From positions 1 through 64,000 of the forward strand of contig JAAKBF010000401.1 in NCBI GenBank assembly GCA_012656075.1: 64,000 bases of DNA, written 5' to 3'. The stretch is from Phytophthora hibernalis. Lineage: Eukaryota; Oomycota; Peronosporomycetes; Peronosporales; Peronosporaceae. Shown piece after piece: positions 55,615-64,000 of this stretch (positions are counted from its first letter, which is position 1; each line of letters opens with the position of its first letter). The notes under the pieces were generated by a model. That model was given only the letters and a program-made list of their open reading frames with translations, ran no database searches and had not been told where the DNA came from. The position numbers were made by a program, and so were the translations under genes.

Positions 55615-57188
55615 ATGGTCACCACCACCACCACCCGCGACCTGTGCCACTTTTTCTTTGCTGCTGACAAGGATCATCACTTCGTCTGCAACGGCTGTGG
55701 AACGCGGCGCAAGCAGCTCCGAGTGGCTACGCCAATCTGATGAGCCACTTGAAGGATAAGCATCCTGATTTCAAGCGGGATTACGAGGTCCACCTGAGCA
55801 GACAGGCGGGATCTCTTTCGGTGCACGGGTTTGTTAGCCCAGAGGCAGCCAACATGTACCGCTGGATGGAGTGGGTTGTTTTCCGCAACATGTCTCTGTC
55901 TGATGTCGATGATTCCCTCACTAGGGCTATGTCCAAGCTGAAGCCTGTTTGCTCGAAGACTCTCAAGACCTATCTCGCCGCCACTATCGTGGCCGTAGAG
56001 CGCAAGATCACCGCTGAATTTTCCGGACCTTACGGTATCATGTTCGACGGGTGGACCCACTACTTAGAGCACTATGTAGCTCTCTTTGCTGTCTACTGGG
56101 CCGACGGTGAATTGAAGCAGCCGCTCTTGGCGAGCGCACCGATGGAGGAAGGGGATCAGACCGCCCAGTCGCACTACGAGTTCATGAAGAAAATTGCCGC
56201 CATTTTTGGCCAATCACCGGAATCCATGGCGTTTATGATTGGCGATAATTGTGCCACGAACCGCGCGGCTGCGATACGACTGGGGGTTCCTCTGGTTGGC
56301 TGTGCGTCGCACCGGTTCAATTTGGCTGCCAACGTTTTTCTCGAAGCGCACATGAATGAAGTGGACGCAGTAAGCTTCTTGATGCTACGGTCAACAACCG
56401 TGCTGCCCTGCGGCAGCACATGGAGCTGACACCGCTCCGCCCCAACGTGACGCGCTGGAGCTCGGTCTACACCATGATCTCTCGGTACGTGCGCATTCGT
56501 GATGATGCAAAGAAAGTGGCGCCTGTTTTCGATAGTATCCTCAAGGCAGCGATGCATCGTCGGATCGAAGCCCTCCTGAAGGACCTCCGCGTTTTTGACA
56601 GCGTGACGGTCAAGCTGCAAGCGGAGGATTTGTCGCTCGCGCATGTGCGTGCGCTTTTTGACTCCGTCATAGAGGGTTTCCCTCCATGAAGTCTTGTCTC
56701 AAGGCGACTGCCAATGTCGTGCACTCACCGGTATTTGAAGCAGCAGCAGTCAAGGTATACTACGTGGTTGATACTGCTAATATTAATTGGATGTACTATT
56801 TGCTGACACGCTATCAATGGCGAACGGCTGTCAGTTGCTCAGCGCGAGGCCATTAAAAAGTTTGATAAGGCGGTGATGGTCTCCGGTGCGAAGCGCAAGA
56901 GAGGCCTCGAAGAAGCGGACAAGCAGCAAGAAGAGGACTTTGCCACTGCTGTCCTGAGAGAGGACGAAGGTGACAGCCACTCAGACGTCGCCGCTGTACT
57001 CGGACCTGCTGCTCCAACTGCCTCCAACGAGCAACCGCTGTGAGCGGCTGTTCTCGCAAGCGAAACTGGTGGTGACACCGCAGCGAGCGTCGCTGCTACC
57101 GGTTAACGTGGAGATGCTACTCTTCTTGCGTACGAACAGAAGCTACTGGGACGTCGGCACTATTTTTGATGTACAGCAGCAGATGTGA
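55615..57188 (+). pseudogene. hAT-family transposase
   Basis: From the ATG at 55615 a BED-type zinc finger is visible: FVCNGCG, a one-base shift near 55710, then YANLMSHLKDKHPDF (CX2C...HX4H). The catalytic region includes GIMFDGWTHYLEHYVALFA near 56035 and FMIGDNCATNRAAA near 56235, then CASHRFNLA near 56305. A further shift near 56370 leads to PLRPNVTRWSS. The dimerisation domain ends the protein: PPTSNRCERLFSQAKLVVTPQRASL near 57020 and a stop at 57188. hAT enzymes cut and paste DNA with 8-bp duplications. I found no clear terminal repeats. A possible intron begins at GTATAC near 56755. Three or more shifts make it inactive as written. Confidence 0.8.
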
Positions 57189-58415
57189 AGTTGTTCTTCA
57201 AGCTGAGGTGGCTAGTCGTAAGTACAAGCAATACATTGATATTTTCCCAATAATTAACTATTCCTCGTCAGCGTACGCCGTTAACTATTATTGTGGATCG
57301 GTGCAGGTCAGATAAATATGATACGGTATTTTCCGAGCACTGATGAAAGGGGTCTTGTCGAACATTCGACGAGCTGCCAAACACATTGGTTACCAGACTG
57401 CGAATGGCATTCGCATTATCACTAATTACCACTCACCGCCACTGCCGGTGGCATCAATGTTACCCTTCATGTGTTCCAGTAGTTTACGCGTCTCGGTGTG
57501 ATTCTCTGAGCGAGTCAGACGCCGGCCAACAATTTGGCCAATCTCGTTCTGAAACACCAGCAGCATTTTCGCGGAAGTCATGCTCTCTTTCCGGTACCTC
57601 TCCATCACACCTTAAGACGCTTGCAAAATTTGACCGAGTGGTCGACTCGAAATACCATTTTCACCTTAAGACTGCTCATGATCTGCTCACAAAGAACACT
57701 GTAGATACTCGTTGACTGCATCCATGCTACCGACAGTGTTTCAGCTCCCATAGGTTTTTGTTGTGAGCAGTATTGACCAACCGAGAGTGGTATCGGCGCC
57801 AAGTACAGTGTATTTGACAGCTGCAGCTTGGCGACACCGTCCGAAAACAGACCTAGGAGCTTGTAGTACCGTTTTTCATGTCGACGTTCAATATTCTATA
57901 TCGTGTTTGAAAGTCCATACGGTGATGTCATCCCTTCATGTATCATCTCCATCAGCGACTTTGAAATACCAAACTTCTTCACACACGGAAATGCATGAGC
58001 AGTCGAGCTTCGCGTTGAATATAACCAGAAGTCACCGTAGAAAAGCAGCATTTGTTTTTACCTGCACACTGGTACTAGGTTGATATACAAAGTAGGATCA
58101 ACAGCACACGGAAAGCGTGTGCTTCGCTGTCATCACATGATTGGTTTAAGTGGGGATCCAGACCCATTTCATCCAATCACGTGCTGACCTTCATTTGAGT
58201 GGTTCACATCGACCCAGGGGTCATCCGCCCTGGTCCCAAAAAAATAGAGTTGATTTTACCACAGACTTAAACTTGGTCTCAGTATCACTGAGATACCGAA
58301 CGCTTCCTCAACGCTGCGTGTAATCCAGTAACGGTAGACACTTAGCCCGTTACAAAGGAAGACTGTATACGGTGCGGCGGGTGGAATTGGTCAACGATCA
58401 GTCACTATTTGTGGG
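57189..58415. other. Spacer, no gene seen
   Basis: Short frames only. A GCACACGGAAAGCGTGTGC palindrome lies at 58101-58119 and inverted CATGATTGG/CCAATCACGTG words near 58136 and 58180. These may mark the left end of the Harbinger-like element, but no duplication was found. Confidence 0.45.
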
Positions 58416-59204
58416 ATGCGCCGAGAGCACCCCACCTCCACACTCCAGCTCGTTCATAAGTTCATTGCACGCGACCGAGAGCAATGGCACAGCGGGTCCA
58501 CCCTCCCGGTAGGAAGACTGAAGGGAAGAAGCAAGCACCCCGACCAACGTTTGCGTCGCGCGACAGCCCCACTGAAACGAGATCCTGAGAGAGCGACCCA
58601 AGAAAAAATCGAGGAAGACCGCCACAAGAAACTCGCAAACAGTAGCAACAAATTGGGAGGGGGACTACGACCTACGTATCCTTAGGGACACTGTTGACGT
58701 CCTGAGTTCAAGGACGGACGCGGGAACGGCAAGCGCTCACCGTCCGACAAGTCGATCAACGGGGTCTTTCGTCGCCAACAAACGGGTGAGGGCGAAGACG
58801 AGATCGAGAAGGAGTTGTCCTTGGCGGAGCAAAACCTGCAGCAATCAACAGCGAGAGCATGCAGATCATGTTATTGATGCGACAGGAGATCGAAGCTTGA
58901 GCGGATCCAGAGAAGCGACGTTGACGAGCAGATAGGGAAGAACGCCTTGTGGCAGACAAGAAAGTGAGAGGAGCGCGAGCATGTGCGCCGAGAGGAAGCG
59001 GCGGCCGCAGAAGCCAAACAACTAGTACGTTTGGAACTTGCGCGACAAGACCGCGAAAATCACTAAAACGGCGAAGCTGCAGCTGCTGACGAAACACGCC
59101 GCCGCCACGAGAAACGAATGGAGCGGGATCGAACGGATGTGAAACAACGCAACAAGGAAATGTTGTTTCTCTTCTCTGCCATGCAGCAAAACATAACGAA
59201 ATAA
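58416..59204 (+). pseudogene. Coiled-coil protein, probable Harbinger accessory ORF
   Basis: The frame 58416-58685 is basic and charged (RDPERATQEKIEEDRHKKLA). After shifts, the last 120 residues form a charged coiled coil: REERLVADKKV, REEAAAAEAKQLVRLELARQDREN, then RRRHEKRMERDRTDVKQRNK, ending EMLFLFSAMQQNITK at 59204. Harbinger elements usually carry a second gene for a Myb/SANT-like protein with such a tail, and the transposase follows convergently 140 bases away. No Myb motif is clear here. The accessory role is inferred from position and composition only. Confidence 0.4.
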
Positions 59205-59344
59205 GCGAGGTAGCGTTCATACATACACTTCAGAGTCGCTTAGTTTCCAGTAGTAGTTAACTACATGTAGCTTCAATCTCCGGAAACTGTATCCATAGCT
59301 GAATACAGGCTATCCACTCTCTCATGGAAATGCGTTGTTCGGAT

Positions 59345-60303
59345 CTAACTGATACCACCAGAACGAACGTGGTAGTTAGACAGACGAAAGAGATTATCCA
59401 GGCGCACCTTACGCTTCTGCTTGTCGGCTGGTAGTAACATGAACAGTAAGTGGTACACCTTCTCCACCACGACCATGCCCCATTCGGTAGATTCCCGGAT
59501 GAAGGTGACCGCCGACGATAACACCTTGGCACACGAGCGCACGGATGACATCGACCTCCCAAATTCCCTTCTTTTGGGGCGTTATAATCCTGCCACTCAA
59601 TTCCGCGCCGAAAAGAAATGCACTGTCGGCGACGACACCGAACCGGTCATCGGGGTTATGGTCCGTGACGAGAAGTTTTCGTCTGAAGTCGAGGCTTGTG
59701 TCCCCGTCATTCCAGGAGCCAGGCCAATTGTGCTTCGCCCAGACGATCACTCCGTCGACGCTAAAGCACAACGTGCCTGTAACGTACACACTGTGCAGCC
59801 AACCAGTATAGTGAGCATTTTGAATATCAGTGTCCGATGGCTGCATTTCCTTAGAGTCCGTGTAGATCAGTGTTAAACACGGCAAATTTAAACCGCAAAC
59901 ATGCCTCACGTACTCTGTAATTCTTGCCGTCTAGGAAATCCCATGTGAATTGAAGCAGGGGTTGTCGTCGATCTACCAAACGGGATAGAGCCCTCTGCCT
60001 GACCAGCGTTGGCAAGACGATGCGAGCAGGCCGGAAACCCTTGCGCATCAAGGCGAGGCCTGTCTCCGCCTCATTGCGTACTCGGGCCAGGGTAGACGAT
60101 GACCGGCCAAACGTATGGCATAGTGAGGAGCGCTGCATGCTCCCGACGTAGAAACACAGTATGAGGCCGAGGACATGGTGGGGATGCTGCAGCCTCCTCG
60201 ACCTGCCGCCCTTCGAGCTACACACAGGTAGGTCGTATTGCGACCTGAACCGCTCGAGCAACTGTCCGAACGCGTCCCGGCTGATTATAACGTGTGAGAT
60301 CAC
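59345..60303 (-). CDS. PIF/Harbinger-like DDE transposase, one intron
   Basis: A cut-and-paste transposase of the DDE_Tnp_4 type. From 60303 the first exon reads HVIISRDAFGQLLERFRSQY, HHVLGLILCFYVGSMQRSSL and LQFTWDFLDGKNYR, carrying the first aspartate. A 64-bp intron (59850-59913) joins it to MQPSDTDIQNAHYTGWLHSV, then VDGVIVWAKHNWPGSWNDGD and RFGVVADSAFLF with the second aspartate region. Near 59555 a one-base shift in a G-run precedes SCAKVLSSAVTFIRESTEWGMVVVEKVY and VRLDNLFRLSNYHVR, ending at 59345. Apart from this single shift the gene is nearly complete at about 300 residues. The upstream start may lie further out. Confidence 0.75.
59850..59913 (-). other. 64-bp intron of the Harbinger-like transposase
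   Basis: Minus strand: donor GTACGT, internal CTGAT branch-like word, acceptor CTCTAAG. It lies between complete codons and its removal rejoins the conserved DGKNYR...DIQNAHY block. Confidence 0.7.
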
Positions 60304-61490
60304 AACTTACCCAGATGAAATTAACACAGTTACCTAGAGAGACTCGTGAGGTTAATTAAGTTCTTGTTGGTACCGTGCGCCCACGTATCTACCCAGGAGG
60401 GCTTGGAAGGATCTTTGAGGACGCCCAAAGTAAGGTAGTGGCGGACGCGAATCATGCGACATCACTCGTCGCGGAGTTTCTCGTCCTAAAGGAGAGCTCG
60501 CAACAACTCTAACTCCGTCGGCAACCTGCGCCGGTCCTGCACCGCTGCGCACAGCGATAGAAGCCCGACGAGGGCGCCCATAGCCGAGTGAGGGAGGTCA
60601 TAGACTGAGGAATTGAACGTGAAACCGACGTGAAACCGACGTGAATGCAGCGAAGGGGGAGGGGGCACGTGCACTTCACGCGCAAACAAATGAGTCCATT
60701 TAAAACGAAATGGTCGTTAACTGTTAAACCTCAAATAGGAGTTACACACACCACTCAAAAGCTGAGTGTCTGTACTACACAATAGAGCCCTTACTTTACG
60801 AAAAATATGGGGACAACCAAAGTTATGGCGACTTCAAAAGTGTGTCTCCGTGCTCGAAGACAAGAGGCCAAAACCAATTCCGCATAAATAATCTACAGAC
60901 GCTTCTGAATCGAACCATGCCACCTAGAGCGCTCAGAAACGCCTAGAACCGCTCGGAAATGGCACGTCAAGTCTGCGCTCGTTAACGATCATTTCGAATA
61001 AAATGTTTCGCTCGTTGAGTCCAAATCATGAAGGAGCCAATCAGAAGTGCCAAAATATATTTCAACCAATCCTATGACGACTTACCTTGCTGGTTTCGAC
61101 CGGAAGCATACTGCGAAACAGCACGGCTCATTTCGCAGTTTTATCGCTTCCCGCTTAGATACGAAAAATCGATACCTCGGCTTCAAAGCCCTCTAGCAAA
61201 ACACCTCAAAAAGGGCTTAGCGATCATTTTGTTTCAATGGACTCAAATGTTTAGAAATAGACTTTCACCGCCGATATGTGTCCTTTGAAAATTGCCCCTT
61301 CAAGGATCTTTACGAAATGACAGTAGCTTTCAATATATGAGACACATTCCACCGGTCAGACCAAACGTTTCGGTTGGTCGCCCATGGCGCCGATGTGTTT
61401 GATGCGCAATCTAGTGACCATAAACCCGTGCGAAAAAGCTTCGACAAAATGTTTTCTTCAGGTTATGGAAGGCACCCAATCGGCGGTGGA
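60304..61490. other. Spacer, no gene seen
   Basis: Low-complexity AT-rich DNA beyond the transposase start, with no supported frame. The right end of the Harbinger-like element should lie here but I could not identify it. Confidence 0.45.
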
Positions 61491-63080
61491 GATACATTCA
61501 CACACGGCTGGTCACGACCATGCCACATGAAGTGGGTCCCAAGGTGCAGATATGCGGTACCCCAGGTTGGCACGGATGGTCTGCCTGTGGGCGGGCCATC
61601 GTCGATGGAAGACACCGAGGAGGACGTACAAGTCTCGAATTGGGGCGACGAAGGCTAGCAAAGGACGGCAACTTTGTGAGGTACGCCAGGGGCGCTGGGC
61701 ACTGTTGAGCAATGAAGCGGCGAAAGGGCTAGAAGCGCTGGCTTGGAAAAGAATCAGACGGGTGGTGGGGCTGAACCCTTGGGGCGAGCAACTGCTCCTG
61801 AGGGTCAAGCACCACGCCGTCTCGGTCTACAACCCCGTCTCTACTGGACTAGACTGCCCACATGCAGGATGTGCACGAGTGGGAAGGATCAACCTGTATC
61901 ATGTCTTCTGGGAATGCCCAGCGGGGAGACGCTGAGGCAGATACTGGTGGCCAGATGGGAATTTGCAGGGCTGAAACAAGAGTCTTATGAGGAGGCCTTC
62001 TTTGGGCTTGAGCTTCCCACGCTTCCACGCTTTCTTGCAACGGCAACAGGGGCGATCATCGCGGACCTGAATGATGAGCTGGTGGAGATCATAGGCGACG
62101 CAGTAGATAGGTTGGCGGCCAACTGCTGGAGTCTGGGGGCTGCATTGTACTTGCTGGCAGTATGGAGGTGGAGAATTGCGAACTTTGACATCCAAAACGA
62201 TGTCTCAGAAGCACATCACACAGCCGGCCTGAAGTCCATGCTCCGCAATGGCCATAGGGACGTGACGCGAGACTTCGAGGCCGCTGCCCACTAGAAACAA
62301 GATCAGTGATACTATCTGTGAGGTACTTGAGGCTGAATGGACCGGACAGGACGGAAGGCTGCCGCGACAGGGCCACTGCTTCCTCGTAGCGATAGCGGGG
62401 ATCAAGGGCGCCACTACTAAAAGCTACTGCAGCGGCACGCTGGTTGTGAAGGTGCACCCGGTCACGGGCGCCTACGTGATCCAGTACGTGAGCAGCACCA
62501 CGTATGGAGGCGGGCAAATGACATCTTTCCGAGCGGCCCAACTGGGGCTCTTACGCAGACTACGCAGATTCCTCGCTTACAAGTGGGCGCCGATCCATGT
62601 CATGAAGGACAACGCCGATGTCCTGCGCCAGCTGACAACAAGGACACCGCCAAGGGCCAAACAACTCAAGGGCGACTACCGGAAGAGTAGGCGAGCGGCA
62701 GACGCTGCGGAGGTCCTTAGTTGGTCGACCCAATTACGCGACCAGAACCAAACAGCCCACGAGCGGCACGCATGGCGAAGGCAACTGAACAAGATATGGA
62801 GTGGAACGCAGTGGTGATGCCAGGGGAAGGAGCACGCTGGGCGGGTATCACCGGACTCATCCAGGAGGACGTGAGGCAATGGCTTCAGACTCATGAGAAA
62901 TCGGACACTTCGGTGGCCGTAGAGGGCACGGTCTACGCCCCTTGCTGCAGACAAATGGACGGCGGTGGAGGATGACGACTCGCGGATAGCACTATTGGCA
63001 TCAGCTGAGGATGGGCGTTAGGTGGTGTTAGCTTTAGTTAGTTAATTGACAATAATGTACATCACTTCAAATTCAAATTC
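61491..63080 (+). mobile_element. LINE copy 2, 5'-truncated
   Basis: About 1.6 kb of the same LINE lineage as 4.1-9.8 kb. Matching blocks: ALAWKRIRRVVGLNP near 61735; CCHC cluster CPHAGCARVGRINLYHVFWEC near 61855; CWSLGAALYLLAVW near 62125; RNase H with CSGTLVVKVHP near 62435, AAQLGLLRRLRR near 62535 and AKQLKGDYRKSRRAADAAEVLSW near 62660. It shares the conserved 3' segment and ends near 63080 in TTCAAATTCAAATTC. Truncation at the 5' side is typical of target-primed insertion. Fewer frame changes than copy 1 suggest it is younger. The 5' junction is uncertain within about 100 bases. Confidence 0.75.
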
Positions 63081-63431
63081 ATACTCCGCCTCGTGATGCT
63101 ACCGCGCTGGCCAGCAGTCATCGTTACCGAGCGCGGCGACCGCTGTTTTGTAGAGGAGGCCTTGTGCATTCTAATGTACCGCCTGAGCGCACATCTGTAG
63201 AATGGAATATCAAGACCATGAAGAGTACCTGGGCATTTATCTTGTACGTAATGGGCCTCAAGATTCGACTGAGTCCTGTAGGCAAGTACGTGCGTGTCGC
63301 CATGTTCCTCACGAATTGTTAGATATGATTTCGTGGAGGAAACCAGATCACAACATTTTTTGGCTTATCGCCTCCATCTCTAGAGGAATATCTAGATAAC
63401 TAATCCAGATAACGCAACTAGCAAATGCTAC

Positions 63432-63880
63432 CTACTTTTTCTTGACTAACAACGTAAGTAATTGTATGAGGCGCTGCTGATTCTCACGGCGCTGTGCCTC
63501 GGCAGCAAGACGATCGTGCCGCTCTTGCTCTCACTGCTCGCGCCGAAGCTCTAACTCCTTCTCCTTGTGCTCGCCCAGCACCTCCGCCTGCTTGGCAAAC
63601 TTGTTGCGGCTCTGGCTGGGCTTCAATGTGTCGTCCTCGCCAGGTGGGTTGCGCCGCTTCAGGCGCTGGATGGCAAACTCTCGGACCACCTCGCCGGCCT
63701 TCTCAGCAGCAAGAGCCTTTGTCCGAGTCTCCTCCTTGGCCTTGGCCTGCGTGTGCCGATGCTCGTCGTCAAGCAAGAGGACCTCGTCAAGAAGCTCGTG
63801 CTTGAGCTCATACTCTTCGGTTTTGCCCGAGCTCTTGGCCGCCTTTTTGTTGTTACTGCGGGCACTCTCGGGCGATCAAA
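63432..63880 (-). pseudogene. Coiled-coil protein fragment, partial at window edge
   Basis: The minus-strand frame contains SSGKTEEYELKHELLDEVLL, LKRRNPPGEDDTLKPSQSRN, and a charged coiled coil, then a TGA at 63531-63533 (likely from CGA), then EQERHDRLAAEAQRRENQQR and LIQLLTLLVKKK to a stop at 63432. The charged helix and the QRLIQLLTLL end resemble accessory proteins of Harbinger-like elements, as at 58.4-59.2 kb. The 5' part near 63850 changes frame and may continue beyond the window. Confidence 0.4.
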
Positions 63881-64000
63881 TGGCGGTCAAATGGTCACAT
63901 TCGAGGTCAGTACAGCGCGTACCGTAAATCACGGCGGACAAGCAGCATCGTAAAAGTAAAAACTAAGTGTAGACGTAAAAAGGATGCGCGCGCGTAAAAA

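Noticed and set aside
1..64000. tRNA, rRNA or other structural RNA genes
   Set aside because: No cloverleaf with conserved A and B boxes and no rRNA segment was recognised by eye; a covariance-model scan would be decisive.

Overview
The window looks like nuclear DNA of a plant-associated oomycete of the Phytophthora type. The evidence is two effector loci with RxLR...EER leaders and WY-type modules, short GT-AG introns, chromodomain Gypsy and Copia retrotransposons of oomycete type, a Crypton tyrosine-recombinase element, and piggyBac-, hAT- and Harbinger-like transposases. No database was searched; every family call rests on motifs read in the translated sequence.

Layout. 1-691 is the 3' end of an unrecognised gene. 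2.0-2.84 kb is a broken RxLR effector. 3.08-3.79 kb is a MULE-like non-autonomous transposon with 10-bp target duplications. 3.8-4.1 kb is a piggyBac scrap. 4.1-9.8 kb is a decayed LINE with a terminal RNase H; it appears to carry two foreign segments, one of them the start of an ankyrin-repeat gene. 9.8-13.7 kb is a Copia remnant cut short by a Gypsy LTR and gag (13.75-15.3 kb). 15.7-16.8 kb is a relic gene over a decayed minisatellite.

17.1-27.4 kb is the only gene-dense island. It holds mitochondrial ribosomal protein bL28m (intact), a mucin-like single-pass membrane protein, AP-2 alpha adaptin, an RSL1D1/UTP30-like ribosome-biogenesis protein, and at the island edge a multi-module RxLR effector. 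All but bL28m carry single-base frame breaks. Because AP-2 alpha and the RSL1D1-like gene should be conserved, residual assembly indels are at least as likely as real decay, so frameshift-only pseudogene calls in this window are provisional.

28.06-32.93 kb is a Copia element with both LTRs and a primer site resembling an internal stretch of initiator-Met tRNA. 33.0-35.1 kb is gene-poor but contains a near-perfect 27-bp hairpin. 35.3-36.9 kb is a Crypton recombinase with R, HxxR and Y residues all readable. 36.9-42.18 kb plus 47.68-47.87 kb is one Gypsy pol gene split inside its chromodomain by a 5.5-kb piggyBac-like element (42185-47680) flanked by TTAA; removing it rejoins the Gypsy frame. 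48.0-53.2 kb is gag-like sequence in the opposite orientation. Both Gypsy parts are studded with a CTCGNCGAG-type motif in every frame.

53.4-55.3 kb is an unrecognised minus-strand gene, 55.6-57.2 kb a hAT transposase, 58.4-60.3 kb a convergent pair that looks like a Harbinger accessory protein and transposase, 61.5-63.08 kb a 5'-truncated copy of the same LINE lineage, and 63.4-63.9 kb another accessory-type coiled-coil fragment. No rRNA, tRNA or CRISPR array was seen.
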